Shown here piece by piece: positions 45,930 through 59,503 of a stretch of DNA of 64,000 nucleotides. The translations under genes and the position numbers were made by a program. Below the pieces are notes generated by a model. It saw only the letters and a list, made by a program, of their open reading frames with translations. It was not told the DNA's origin and searched no databases. This DNA is from Marchantia polymorpha subsp. ruderalis (Eukaryota; Streptophyta; Marchantiopsida; Marchantiales; Marchantiaceae), in contig AP031353.1 of assembly GCA_037833965.1 (NCBI GenBank), positions 25,980,501-26,044,500 of the forward strand. The letters are read 5' to 3'. Every line of letters starts with the position of its first letter. Position 1 is the stretch's first letter.

Positions 45930-47060
45930 GATTCAGATGATGATTAAAAAACTAAATGGTAGCAATGGTTTTGATAGGACAAATTTAAGTTTATGGGTAT
46001 CAATACCTTCGATGTCCGGCAGACTTGTTCCTTGTGTAACAATTTGATTATTGCACCAACCTGGAATCAAGCAAACTGTTCAGAGAATATTTTTTAAAAC
46101 GTTTCTATTGTTAGGACTGCGTTTTCTATATTTCATTACATCCTCCATACGTCACCGATGCCCTCAAGCATATTTTCGAGTCTACATTGGTCATGGGTAC
46201 TCACATTTTCCTCCGTTATTGACTTCAAGTTTACTCGACCAGGTAGGTAGGCCGGTAACCCATGGGTTTTTACCTTACTCGTGTCACTATTGTCTACCTT
46301 TACCCTTTATTTCTATCTCAGGGAAATTATAGGGTTATCTGATACGGATTCTTAAAGGTTTAAAAGTTACTTTTACATCAGGGTTACCGGGTAATTTCCC
46401 TATTACCTCTACCCTAAAGGGTTAAAGATCAGGGTTACCCGGTAATTACTCCATTATCTCTACCTTAAAAGGCAAAGGGTGAAAGTAATTTACCTGGTTA
46501 GTACAGTTTACCTCGACCATTTCTGTAAAATGTGCAAAATTACATTCTGAATAATTTTGAGAGTGTCCACATTTTTATTTTTAGCGGGTAAGAGTTTATC
46601 GGGTAATTACAGGGTAATCCATATGGCTCTACCTTTACCTTACTTTTACCCTACCCTATAGCCAAACCTCTACCTTTTGCACTTTTACCGGGTAGCCCTA
46701 AAAGGTTACCTTGACTAGGCCTAGAGGTAGGTGTGAGAGGCTAACCTCAGAGTCAAAATGTTCAAATATTCTCTAAGCTTCCACGAGCACATGCGTGATG
46801 ATAGGAGTTTGCCTACTGTGACTCTATCGGGGTATCAGAATTATGTAATTATGATGAATAGTCATCTACACATTCGCAAGATCTTCTTACTCACGGACAA
46901 GAAGTCGAAGTAAACTATTAAGTGCGAGGAGGATATTTCAAAGTTTGAATAATCTCTTGTGAGTATGATAGGTTCTTCTCTTCATGGTCACGTCACGAAG
47001 ATTCAGGATAAGTCGTCGTTTCAAGAGGCTAAATGTTTCTCAGACCTTGTACTGATGTTG
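45930..47060 (+). mobile_element. Decayed copia-like remnant containing a GGGTAA-rich repeat block
   Basis: At about 45943 the frame reads KKLNGSNGFDRTNLSLWV, like the L-N-G-S/D-N-Y..W start of copia gag. At about 46925-47040 a second piece reads SLVSMIGSSLHGHVTKIQDK, like the later gag region (assignment weak). Between them, 46200-46740 is dense in GGTAA/TTACC words such as GGGTTACCGGGTAATTTCCC and CTACCCTAAAGGG. No intact ORF remains. Confidence 0.35.
46230..46740. repeat. GGGTAA/TTACCC-rich self-complementary block
   Basis: Words such as CCGGTAACCC, GGTTACCGGGTAAT, GGTTACCCGGTAAT, CGGGTAATTACAGGGTAATC and TTTTACCGGGTAG occur repeatedly on both strands. The repeats are degenerate and can pair with one another. 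They are not the plant telomere repeat TTTAGGG, although CCCTAAAGGG occurs once. Confidence 0.65.
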
Positions 47061-47700
47061 TTGAACTCTTGCTTTTAACGGTGAATAAATACCAGATAAA
47101 TACAGAGGTTCTTCATTCGAGGGACTCATCTCACAAAACAGTGTCTTGCTCTGCATTGGATCTATGTACAAATGTTACACTATTCATTCAAATGATGCCC
47201 GATTCCATCATAAAAATTGGGCACTGTTCCAATGACAATCATCCATGTTTTCCATAGCCTTCCAACACAGCTCAGTAATATCCATCTTCATCGAGAAACG
47301 TTGACTGTCCAGTGCTGAACAAATTAAGACAGGAAAACTCATATTGATTAGATCACAGCAGGAAACTTTTGCCTTTCTTCGGACTGTATAATGCAACATC
47401 TTAGCTTGGAGCAATCCCACATGGTCGACACTGATACGGTAACTTTCACTTGAAATTACTTTCTAAAATACTTCAAGCAGATAAGTGGATTCACCTCAAG
47501 AATATCTTTTCGAAATCAAAGCCACGCTAATGGAAGATGATTGTAATAAAAGACATCATATTTTACAGCTGCAATCATACACCCACAGAAGCAAGTATAT
47601 TGGATTTCTATCTACATGTTGCAAGTGGTCGATTGCAGAGTGAGCTGTTCTTCGGATGCAATCCAATACTTATGTTGCAGTCGTACTTTCATGTCTGGTC

Positions 47701-48279
47701 TCATGGATAATAACCATGAATGGCGACAGCAGGCCATGGCATCTCAGGGATAGTGTCGAGAGACGGTCGCCACTCGAAATCCTTGTGCCAAGGGTTGGGC
47801 GTGCTCAGCCCTACTGAAGATAAATAAGTTTTTCCTGAAGCAGTCTGGTTATAATCCTTGAGCATTGAGTCCAACAGAGACGCGTTGGACTCTTGCTCCT
47901 CTTGTTGGCTGAATGCTGAAGAAGAATACAGCGAATCAGAAGAGAAGAGTCTGCTCATATTTCTCTTCGCCTTGTACCTCTTCCTCTTAGTCCTCATTGG
48001 GACGGACTGCAAGACAGTGGAGGTTAGACCTCCTGATTGCACTGGCAGCACTAGGTACTGCTGCTTGCACTTCAGCATCTGATCGGGTCCCATAAGCCAG
48101 CCCTTGCTGTGTTTGTTTCTTCTGTAACGAGGTCCCGCCTTAACCACAACATGCCTCGGATGTCGCTGCAACACGGCAGACACTCTCACGGGTTTCATAT
48201 ACTCTTCTACCCTTCCATCCGCCAATATCACCACTACCTTTGAGCTCCCTTTGTAGCATGTTATCATGCGGTTTCCCAT
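47701..48279 (-). CDS. PADRE (DUF4228) family protein, single exon
   Basis: I start at the Met at 48279 (MGNRMITCYKG), giving 192 aa; the frame is open upstream to 48336. The MGN start is the usual N-myristoylation-type beginning of this plant family. The family core follows: KVVVILADGRVEEYMKPVRVSAVLQRHPRHVVV (about residues 12-45; basic/hydrophobic strand, DGR, P.+V..+L..+P.H), then GPDQMLKCKQQYLVLPV (the L..+..Y.L+P motif), then a basic, Ser-rich disordered tail (MRTKRKRYKAKRNMSRLFSS) and a conserved-looking WHKDFEWRPSLDTIPE. PADRE proteins are known as pathogen- and stress-responsive plant proteins of unknown biochemistry. The gene has no introns and no repeat insertions. Confidence 0.8.
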   Translation of the reverse strand: MGNRMITCYKGSSKVVVILADGRVEEYMKPVRVSAVLQRHPRHVVVKAGPRYRRNKHSKGWLMGPDQMLKCKQQYLVLPVQSGGLTSTVLQSVPMRTKRKRYKAKRNMSRLFSSDSLYSSSAFSQQEEQESNASLLDSMLKDYNQTASGKTYLSSVGLSTPNPWHKDFEWRPSLDTIPEMPWPAVAIHGYYP

Positions 48280-48336
48280 CTTCGACAGCCACCCAAATAT
48301 GTACAATGGAAGCCGTGCGTTTAGGACATAGCACAC

Positions 48337-50300
48337 ACCAGTGTGAAGTGCTTTGCAGAAGTCATGCAGAAAGGTGGAACTCCATTCGCAGCTCCTAGAA
48401 AAGATTTCGAAAACACAAGATGTACAAAGACACCACAGAGTCAGATTGTCTCGTCGTCTGGTCTTGAGAACCTCTCCAGCTAGAGACCACTGCCATCAGT
48501 CCGCAACTGGAGATTGCAACGTGCATGTACTACCGACGAGAAATTTTCAATGCTCACGTGCATGCAAATGCATTCCTCAATTGTCTGATCGATATAAAAG
48601 AAGCAACTGGAATGTTGGAGTGAATCCGACACTCTTTCGCCACGGAAACCAAGAAGGCAAGGCTGTAGCTTTCCTTCGATTGTGATTCAAGTTGCACACA
48701 TTTATCACAGAGATGTATACATGTAGATTAATCTTCACTGACAGTAAGGAGGGAAGGAGATACATGCGCACCTCGAACGATTCCATGGTCTGGAGAGCGC
48801 CGTGCCAAACGGGAGCAGTGAACTCAGGAGAAAAACACAAGGCTTCAGAATTTATAGACGAAGTACGGGCGTCGCAGAGGCACCCGCATACATTCAAATT
48901 TCAGAAACAGTGGGAAATTTCGTGGACAATTGTTCGCAACCTTATCTGTCTTACTCTGATCTGCCTCTGATCCAAATCTTCTATCCATCATGCGGTCGTC
49001 TTTCTTGCATCCTAGATACCCAAACTTGTTGACCTCCCTATTCCGCCTTGACCTCCCCTTACATCCCCTCCAACGTTGCTTGTAATTGCATTAAATCTGC
49101 ACACAAGCGCGACATCCAAAATAGAACCGACATTTACATTTGAGGAGAACTCCCCTCGGGAAGGAAGCCTGTGTCAGCTTGAACGTTGGTTTGCATGCTT
49201 CTTTTGTACTCTAGACACGCAACACAACATGGTCCGGTCGAATTCAGGCGTATGCTGACGAGGAAGCTCCGAGAGTTTAGGCTTGGAATAGTATTACCAT
49301 CTCTTCTTCAAACGTGTTAATTGCTGGCAAAAGTCCAGAAATCAACGCAGTTGTCGTGTTCTCCTAGTCACCACGTGCTTGTCCCTCTCCATAACTTATG
49401 ACTAACGCTGTGCATGAAATATCTATCACGGGTTGACAAGTTGTGGATTGGGTCCCCTGATGTACCAACACATAGACACTACACTTCTGGAAGTCAAAGT
49501 ACACCCCGCATGGAGTACACCCAGCATTAGCCCTCACCCGTCCTTCCGATTTGGCCAGGTGATATGGTTATGTGCTTGCCTCGTGACACAGCTCTGTCTT
49601 CCTTTGCAACTATTTTGCCTTATGACTAAACAGGTCAACTACACTATTGGTAAGAAGAGGGGCCAATCAAATAGCTAACTCCTCTTAGTTCCACGGCCCT
49701 TTGTACTATCCTCACGACCGGTTCTATGTTTCCAGCAGTCAGCAAGATCCTCCAACTAAGGTTGATCTTTTTTCTCAGGCTGCATTGCCATAAGTGTATG
49801 TTAATTTATCTGCATATATATGCAGAAGATCCAACAATCTCATCAGAATTCCATTGCAGAAAATAGTTTACAACTGTAAAGTTGGAAGGTTGAGTAGTGG
49901 AGAATGGTATATAAATTTACCGGATATTTCTTCTTACGATTCCAAGCTCCAAGTGATAGATTTTGTTTACCGACCGACCACGAATTAGATTGACGTATAC
50001 TGGTCACGACGGTCAGCCTAGTTGGACGTATGTATATTGAAAATTCCTTGTACAACCAAAAACCCAAATCTGTTAAAGAAATTAGAAAAAAGAGCCTCCA
50101 ACTTTTGTTCTAGAAGCCGAGTTCCATCCCCCTTGCTTCATAAAACTGTGTAAAGCTTCACAAGGTTCTCAATTTGGAGATGTTATAGTGGTATATGCGC
50201 AATATTTTTGCAGCATGCGTCATGTAAGTACATTCAAATCTTTCGATGTGTATGTGTTTCATCGCAGTGCAAAACACTAAAAGTGTTGCATCACTGAATA
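48337..50300. other. Upstream of the PADRE gene; unassigned ORFs
   Basis: Short ORFs on both strands (48353-48685, 48802-49032, 49843-50067) show no domain. The first few hundred bases should include the PADRE promoter and 5' UTR, but no clear TATA box was pinned down. Confidence 0.35.
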
Positions 50301-53300
50301 TATTCTATTTTAGTCAAACCAAACTATTTTTTGTTGTGATTTGACACCAGGAAAATATAACCTTATCAGAATGCGAATTCTAGCGTTTGTAGTACTTTGT
50401 CACTGAGCTGACCACATCATTTTACTATGTATTCATCTTTGAAAAAAATTATTAAAATATTTTTTATGACTAGTCCAATTAGTAGGACATACTTTTCTAG
50501 CATATATCAGACATAGATAGATTTTATTCTATACATATTTCAATTTATAAAAAATATTCATATAAGGCTAGATACTAGTGTTTACATTAATTCATATTAC
50601 TACTTCTAAAATTTTCATTTCAAGATATTTCATTTCATTTCATTGTTGTATATTTCGAGTCTAGTTTAGCAGTGCATAAATGAAATACAGTTATTCATTA
50701 TGGTAATTTCGTTATTTTAAAATGAAATAAATATTTATCTTCATTATGGCTTTATTTTGTATAACTTCAGTATAGTTCTAATTCTTTCATCTCATTTTTT
50801 TATGTTTTAATAAAATAAGTGTTAAATACAACATGCCAATATCTTAACAACCATATATATGGAAATTAATATTTTTTTGACGCAAATTTTTAAAACATTT
50901 TGATTTTCAATTACAATTTTGTGAACCTATCTAATGAAAATAGATTTGTGATTGAACATGGAGATAAAATCATCAATATGCATGTTTGAACTTTGATGAT
51001 ATTGAATTTCAAATACAATATAATTTCTTCTTAATCTCTATTAAAATATTTATTTTGATTATATATTTTTTAGCCAGCTAATAAAAACCATATGTGAGTT
51101 TAAACGCTCCTCTCAGACGAATACAGTAAATTTTTTTGATAGCATATAAAATAAACTCAATATTATGAGCTATGAACGTCTAGAAATGCGGTTGAAAATT
51201 CAAAGTTTGAGTCCCAAAATACTCAAAAAAATTTATATTAAAAAAATGTATCTTAGTTTTTACGAAAATAAGAAGCAATGATGAAATTCTTCAGTATATC
51301 TACTTTGAAAAAATATTTCGTATTCAAATTAAAATTGATACTGTATTACATAGATATTGAAATTTAATCTTGTAAAGGGCTTGGTTAATTAGACAATAGA
51401 CAATGATACTTCAAAAACGAGGAATGTTTTATGGAGAAGTTTCGAATTGTTTCATGATAAAGATTCTTAACAATGATGAAATGTTTCACACGTATAATGT
51501 AAATATACACAAATCCTTATGTTAAATATAAGGATATGCAAATAATTATGTTGTAAGCAGAAATAAGATTTCAAATCCTAAAGTTGGTGTAAATCATGAT
51601 ACATGGCTCACCTCTAGACGTTCGGAGTGATTATACATAGGATAATATATTTCTATATGATTATATATACAATCATAAAAATGGATATAACACTAATTGA
51701 TTGCGATGCATCTGATCAAATTTTACAAAGACAGAACAGAAGATTTTTAATTTTTTGAAAAAATAATTTTAATCCATATATACGAATTTTGACGAAATAA
51801 ATATTTAAAAAATAAATTTTAATGGGATAAATCGAGATAATTTTTAATGCATGAGTGTTAAAACAAATAGCGTCAAATTTGGCTGAGACTTCATCAATAG
51901 TAAAAAAAAATAAAAAATACTTGGAAATTGTACAATGGTTTACAAGTTAATTTTTTCTAATTATGTATTTTGTTCAAAAATATTATTTTTTTATATCGAT
52001 AATTTTAACTTTGAATGAAAGCTATTTTTTAATTTAAAAAAAATTATTCCAGAAAAATTCAAAAGCCTAAAGATCATAATAATTTGAGGATAATTCATGG
52101 AAATAACAGTCCATGATTATTTCAAGTTTTGGTTTTTGGTTTTTATATTTAATAATTGAGTATGCATATTTGGTTTTATCATCAATAATAAAATTAGGAA
52201 TTTTATTTTTATATCTAATCATTTCAAGAAAGTCAGGTGTGAAATGTGAAGATCAAAATACCAAAATTAAAATCAAATTTTCAAGTAGTCAATACCAAAA
52301 TACATTATGTCATAGATTACAGAAAAATTTTCAAGGAAGGATTTTTATTTGAAAATTGAAAAATACTCAAAACTAGGTAGATTTTGAAGAGTTTAGAACA
52401 ATTAGCCGTCTACCTAAACAGATGAGGGAAAATTCTTTCGCTTATAAAAAATAATGCGCATCATGCACATCTAGCACATTTAAATTTAACATTATTAAAC
52501 AATTATGCAACTGAAAGACTCAATAAATAATAATTTTGTCCAAAATATGAACTAATTTTATTATATTTTCTTTTCATACCATGCATTTCATGAGTATGAC
52601 TCTAATGAACATGAAATACGAAAATATAATAATAATTAGATGCTCGATGACTAATTATATTTGAATTATAATTGATAGAATAGATACATATAAAGCTGCT
52701 ATTGGATGTATTCAAATTTTATATCATAACTATAATCATGAAATGTTTAACACGACCTAATTATGAATACTATATGAAATAAATACTCTAGTTTTATATC
52801 TACATTAACCAATCTAAATTGCACGATCGTTCCATCCACAATCATTTAGATTAAATATATTTAGAGGTGTGTTGTCATGACTTACTCTAAATTATAAGTT
52901 TTCTATAAAACATAAAATTTTAAAAGATTATTCCAAATAAACAATATGATTTTTTTTTGGTTTACAGTCAGTTTTAACTCGTCTATAACTCGTTGAGCAC
53001 ACAGGCTATGTTTAACAAGGAGAAATTAGCTACTGCTTGTCAGGTCAACAAGCTCGTGCTTACAGAGTTCTTGCACTCCAGTTTTCATGTGCTGTCAAAG
53101 CACTTGTTCTAGAATCTGGCGTTGGAAGATTTTAATGTCTGAAACTTTTCGAGTTTCAGACAGAAAAGGTTTCATTATTTCACAGCATCCAGTATTTTTA
53201 ATATCGGTACTATCCTTCTTCACTTTAACTGGTAGTTTCTTGGCGTATGATTTTCACCTCCTTCTAGGATGTCCATTCAGTGTGCAGACTTTGTTGTCAC

Positions 53301-53779
53301 CAAGCTACTTTATTCTGAGCTTAGTGAGTGTATCTATTTCTTCAAAACCCAATGATATAAACATGATTGTCATTAATCTCTTTTGCTGAACTTTGCATGT
53401 GTGAATAATTTCATTTATCGCCTTGCTTCATACAAAATGAGGCAAAAAGATGACTATGGAAGTATGATACGCATTTGTAAAAGCATTTTCAAGAAAAGTT
53501 TAATTCAGATGACAATACATGTGAAAGAAATTAATTATGGATCATTCGAGTCCGATTTTTTCTATAACCTATCTAACATATTGGGCTAATGAAAAATAGT
53601 TAGGAAAATGTTAAATCATGGACATTAAGTACTTCCCACTAAGCTTTTCATGCACAGTTTGTGGACACAGTATAAGTCAAATGTAATTTTGGCCAAGACA
53701 CTTACCATCTCGTGAACAATCACGTGGTTTATCGACTGTTATGAAAAAATTGGCAAAACTTAATACTCTTCTTGTTTTG

Positions 53780-54005
53780 AAAAGATGTTAATATTAACTC
53801 AAGTCTTGGGTTAACTCAAGGTATTTTCATTCCAGTTAGGATTAGAAGATTGGCTTAATCCTAGTTAGGATTGGGGTTAGGAATAGGAATTGCATATGTT
53901 TAATATTATATATGTCAGTATTAACTCAAGTTTTGGCATAAATTTTAATTAATTTGAATTAGATTTAGGTTTAACCCTAGTTAGGATTGGAGCTAGGGCT
54001 GCTAC
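53780..54005. repeat. Locally repeated TTAACTCAAG / GTTAGGATTGG words
   Basis: ATATTAACTCAAG and related words recur (about 53790, 53810 and 53930). CTAGTTAGGATTGG recurs near 53863 and 53977. This suggests a diverged tandem duplication of roughly 110-120 bases. Confidence 0.5.
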
Positions 54006-57000
54006 TGCAGTGTACATATAAAAGAGCAATCAACATATTGCATCAAACACTTTGTGGGTTTTCAATAAAGATATCCTTCTTCACCTGAACGTTTTACGAG
54101 ATTTGCTAAACAGCTATATTTTTGTGGATGTCGCGTTTGTGAATTTCTCTGTGCATTAATTTTATGGATTCTCATGCATTTTCTTTACAATATATCTATG
54201 AATAATCATTTTTTCATTATTGGTTTCATAACATGTTTTCATTTTTTAAATTGAATATCTATAATATTTTATTTTAAAAACATTTTTTTCATCTATAAAT
54301 TTGCAAATTTTGTTTAGAATATCAAGTTTTTCAAACTAACATTTGTGGGTCAATTCTATTTGATTGTAGATGACTCAATCAGCTGTTTGTAAAGTCATCA
54401 TGTAATATAGATGATATATTTTTAGAAAATCTTTTTTTTTCCTCAGAATAAACATCTAAGTATGAATAAATCGAATATGATTTTTTTTGCAGATTAATTC
54501 TTTAAAATTCAGATTAATTTAAGCTTTGATGTATGAAATTCCATTAAATTAAATTCTATTTTTTTTAAAAAAATTTCAATAAAAAATATCAGAAAGTAAG
54601 TTTTCCCCATACTTTACACAAAATTTTGACTATTTAAGTTTGATTGAGCTTTGACAGTATTTTGGAAAATCAACTTAAATCACATAAATAAATTAAATTT
54701 TGTATGAAACGTTAATATTTTGATGTTTATTAATATTATTGTAATTACTTTCTGTTATTATAAAAAATGTTTTTTTGTTGTTGTAAAAAACAATGTAAGC
54801 ATGTTAGGTTTATCACTTTCAGTTATCTGATTAAAAATCAATCAGATTGATTCTATACAAATTTTTGTAGGTTGCATTCATTTTGTAAGAGTTATATCTT
54901 TTGTTCAAAACTTTAACTTATCTTTTTATACTAACTATGTCAATGTACATAAAAAATTGAAAATTGATAGCATTTTTCATACATATAACTTTTGTGAATA
55001 TGCATTTCTGAACATTAGATACTTCTTCCACATATTGCTTTATTTGAAATTTAATTCTCCAACGTCCAATTTTTTTAATTGCAAGCGAATATCATCCATT
55101 CAAAGTTGCAACGCTTCTCAAGTTATAAATAATTTCTTATTGGCATTTCATCCTTCTTAAATACTCACTCCAATCTATTGTCGACAAAGGTTGATATGAA
55201 CAAAGAAAATTCTACAGAATGTAAAATAAATTTTTTTAACTCACTCGATGATAAATACGAATACTTTGCAAAATTCGTCAAAGGTTTTAAACTAGCTTCA
55301 TATATCCTTAAATTTAATATTAAATTGAGCAATACGTTTTTGAACTTTGCTAGTCTAATATTTTTCAATAACATTCAATAATTATGATGATGTATACATT
55401 TGAATTTCCGGTTAAACTTTGGTCTTAGACATCCTCACTCCTAAAATAGCGAAAATTACCTTTGTGTAAAAAATCATGTTCCGTGTTATAAATGAATATT
55501 ATCAGTTAAGATTCTTTGATATTTTACTTTTTGTATGTATGACATGTTTTATTATATGGCTGTAATATGGATTCACATGCTAGTAATCTTTTGACAAAAT
55601 ATATAAATCAAGTATAATCTTCACAAAATTGAATGTTCATTTGCATTTGCATTAAATGATCTATCATGTACTTTATGCAGATTACTCACTCAGTAGATAC
55701 TAGTTTTTTATATGGTCAACCAATCATAATTGTGTTGTGTAGCTCAAACTGTAAACAACAAAGCTAGCTTAACCTGGAAAAAGGACATTTCATTTAAACA
55801 AAAATGTCTAGTTTGTATGAAATTAAAGTCATCTTCATGCGATTCTTAGGTCTCACAACCCTTTTCATTCATCCAACTATTTCACACTTTCATAGTTATC
55901 CCCACGGCAAGCTTTAACTTTTTTCTATATATCCTCAAACCCAATCCTTGCTATGTTTGCTTGACATGCTCATTTGGACTAAATCCTATAATCGATATGT
56001 TGACTTTGGATCAGTGAAGTATTTACATCAGTTTTGCTGTTCAATTCATTTTCGGAAGTTAAATTCCCAATTATATTCTTGTTCGTCGTACAGAGCGCAA
56101 GGTCTTTGTTACTACCATTCTTTCAGATTGATATTGATGCTCTAGTCCTTGAAAGAAGAATATAAAATTGCAAGCGACTCATTGTTAAAAAAGCTAGAAA
56201 GATGTACTTAGTTCATTTTTAAGGTTTAGACCAAATCATCTTCAATGCCTTGACTTTCCTCATAGTCAGAGATCTACAGTGAAAAGTACTCAGCATCCAT
56301 CAACAAACTATTGCATATATCAAAATTAGAAAAAACTTAAGTGAAAAAGGTGGATGGAAGCATAAGCGGTTGATTGGATCAGAAGCAAATTCAAGATAAA
56401 TTGCATGTAGTATAAAAAACTAAGTGCAAAATTCCTGAAAGTGTGCTTTGCACTCCTTCTACCTTGAAGTTTGAAATCCTGACCATGCCATCTGTACGAT
56501 ATGTGAATCTCAATCCTTGAGGATTCGATTTTTGAAAATGTCGCCTTGCACCGACCAAATGACCAAAGTAACAAAAAGTAACTAGTCAGAGCCCATGTTG
56601 ACTTGGTCTACTTGAGGAGAATTGGATTATGGTCCCCATCTAATGAAAAAAACTGATAACACCTTTCAAATATCTTAAACCTCTTATCATCAACTTAAGC
56701 TCTTAAGCTCATCATAAGCTTGGAATATTTGTAATAGACTGAATTTTCAGAAGTCAGCTAGTTTTGAAGACGGTCTAATTGTGAACTCAGTTTGTTGGAG
56801 TATATGGATAAAAACTCATGTCCTATACACCAAATGTTGGGGTTAATACAAGCGTTGCTGGGAAGATCGAAAGCTTCTGAATATTTCAACTGTATACGGT
56901 GAAGAGGATCTATTTTCTGCGACAAGTATTTCTTGAAATACGTCTAATATGCCATATATTAAGATGATTGTGACTTAGAACATCGTCTGTTGAGGTTTTA

Positions 57001-57205
57001 AGACTCTTTATATCGGAAATTTGGTCTAAGTCACTATGTTAGTCTTGGAAAAATATTAACCATCGTCTTTGTGATATTGAACATAGGAAATTCAATTGAG
57101 TTTCAATCTCTTAGTGTAAAGAACCAATGAGTTGTGGATCTCTCAACAGGGAAAACACAACTAGGAAGACGCAAGCTAGGTAGAACTGGGGAAATATGCA
57201 GCCTT

Positions 57206-57247
57206 GCATCTTTGACTTGAGGAGGAATCTCCTCAAGTCAAAGATGC
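57206..57247. repeat. Perfect 19-bp hairpin with 4-base loop
   Basis: GCATCTTTGACTTGAGGAG (57206-57224) and CTCCTCAAGTCAAAGATGC (57229-57247) are exact reverse complements separated by GAAT. No terminator-like T run or gene is attached. Confidence 0.95.
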
Positions 57248-58273
57248 CACGAAGAAATTTGGATTCCCACTTATTCACTAAAAAGTTGAATGTCTATGCA
57301 CTCGGTTTGATTGACTATCTTCCCCTAGACATATCTGCTTGGACTAGTCTGAATTTCTGTGAATTCAAAGCTTACTTGTGACGAGAGACCACAAAGTTTG
57401 TAACAGAGAGAGCCTGTCGCTCAGATTTGATGATAGTAATAATAAAATCATCATTGTACTTGATAGTAATCATTTGATAGTTTATAAATGTGTAACACGT
57501 GACGTATTTTGAATTGTCTGCTCTCAATGCTCAAATGTAAAGATTAGAAATAAATATGTTGATTTTTCCAAGGGTGCAAAAAAAACAACATTTTGAATCA
57601 CTGAGAAGGTTAGAATGAAAGGGTTTTCATGCTAGTATACAAATACTTATAACTTTTCATTTCAAAATCCTCTTTTCTTAATGTTGTAATGTTTACGTTT
57701 ATCTCTAGCAATCTTTTAGAATATTTTAAGAATCTTATTTTCTTAAAATAAGAATTCTATTTATATTTCAGCAAGCTTTTGTTTATTGTTCACAATTGTG
57801 CCTATTTTTACATAATACCTAATCTTACTATGTATTCTTGCTATTGTGTTGAAAGTAGCTTGGGATTTTTTATGGATTTAGCCTATATTACAGAATAATT
57901 GTTTAAAAATTTGGAAACCATCTCCAGCAGCACCATCCCAATGCAATCAGACCAAAAGAAACTTTCTTTATTACATTGTTATGATGATTAGTGAATATTG
58001 TCTTTATAGAACGTTGAATATGATTTAGATTTGAACTAATAATCTTGTAGATTGTATGGATATCAAACATATTACAGTATTTGGATTATTGTACACGTAT
58101 TTTCAAAAATTTTTCTGATCATATAGTTGTAAGAAGGAGAACCATAGTTTTTGTGCAATTTCTCAATAAGCTATGATCAAATGATGTTTATGATATTATA
58201 TGTAAACTTATCTGAAAATAAAAATTAAGTTGTTTTGCAAGAATGCATTAAGAAAAAGTTTTTTGCAAGAATG

Positions 58274-58299
58274 GCATCGTTGGCCATGGCCAACGATGC
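58274..58299. repeat. Perfect 26-bp palindrome
   Basis: Two exact arms of 13 bases, GCATCGTTGGCCA and TGGCCAACGATGC, meet without a spacer. It is rich in G and C inside an AT-rich region. Confidence 0.95.
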
Positions 58300-58374
58300 A
58301 ATTGGTGGCCAGTACTTTAGCCAAGATATCTAGATTATATGTCAATTTAGAAATGATGTACTTATTACAGAGAT

Positions 58375-59300
58375 TTGATTGATTTTATATTAAAATCATT
58401 TTCCGGAAGATATACATTCTCGCTCATGAATGCTTTCGGAAGGGGTGCTTCACATTTTTTGGTCTCGTCTCAAGTGATCTTTAAAATACCTAGAATTCAG
58501 TCAGATAAACGTGCTTTGCATGGAGCCGAGGTGGATAAAGGGAAGTGCGACTTGACTTGTTAGATGCTCATGCTTCCCAGTGCGACATGTATTTAAAATG
58601 TTGCGAAGCTGTCGATCTCTCAGAAACTCTAGTATCTATTCCCGGCGTTTTTCCTGTATCACTTGAGTTTTCATCCATATACTCCAACAAATTGAGATCA
58701 CAATTGGGCAGCGAACGAGTCTTCAGAACGAGCCAATCTCTCAAAATTCAGTCAATTACAAATTTTTCAAGCTTATGATGAACTGGGTTAAAGAGAATCT
58801 TTTTCAGGAGATGGGGACAAATTTTCTAATGATGTAGAGCAGGTAGTCATAAGCCCTAGTCATCTCGAAGATGCAGACTTCCGAAGAGCTTCTTGACTCC
58901 TTTTTGCTGGACTTGAGAGCCTCAAGATGATTATATTAAAAGATGAACAGCTGGAGCAGCTATTGAAGGAGTTGGACCTTTGTTGTCGAGTAGAGGTAAG
59001 CAAAGCTCTACGTTTATAATTGGACCAGCGACCAAACTGAAAAAAATATTTCTAACCATGCTAGTTCTTTCAAAACATGAACTGCCTGCGTCCTATCTGA
59101 CGGTAAGAACGAGTGAACACGATCGCATATGCAATTTACATGTTATTATTCTTATTTCATGTCTGGAAAATATGAATCACTTGTTGGGTGCCTCTTGCAT
59201 AATTTACAATCTTCCAAAATGATCTATTACTATAAATGAATTGACAGACGAGTGTAAACTTCAGGTCTCCACAGAAGTGGTGTGTTTATTGCAAAAGAAT
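58375..59300 (+). other. Exon-like frames, possible degenerate gene
   Basis: Plus-strand pieces with splice-like borders: 58545-58778 (DAHASQCDMYLKCCEAVDLS..., SLEFSSIYSNKLRSQLGSER); a piece after TTTTCAG at 58808 (DGDKFSNDVEQVVISPSHLE) that meets a stop; and MIILKDEQLEQLLKELDLCC ending at GTAAGC near 58997. They are colinear but I cannot join them into a named protein. It could be a decayed gene or a real one with short exons. Confidence 0.25.
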
Positions 59301-59503
59301 GCGTGTGTGACAATGCAAAAGCTGAACCCTTCATGAGGGCGAAAGAATACAGATAATTTGATGTCTGTTAATTCTGAAACTGCTTGTTTGTATTTACCCT
59401 TCAAAACGAATGCTTACGGCTTCTTCGATCTCAGTTGAGCTGAGAAAAGTACGACCGTGCATGAGATCCGGAAAGTTGGATGGTGGATCTCATCAGAGAT
59501 CCA

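Larger units (their letters stand above)
50301..58374. other. AT-rich intergenic DNA with no supported gene
   Basis: Eight kilobases of mostly A/T sequence. The only structures found are the hairpin at 57206-57247 and the palindrome at 58274-58299. The text at 53770-54010 repeats the words TTAACTCAAG and CTAGTTAGGATTGG, probably an old repeat. Confidence 0.55.

Noticed and set aside
46400..46480. Interstitial telomere repeat
   Set aside because: Only one CCCTAAA word; the dominant word is GGGTAA-like and degenerate, not tandem TTTAGGG.
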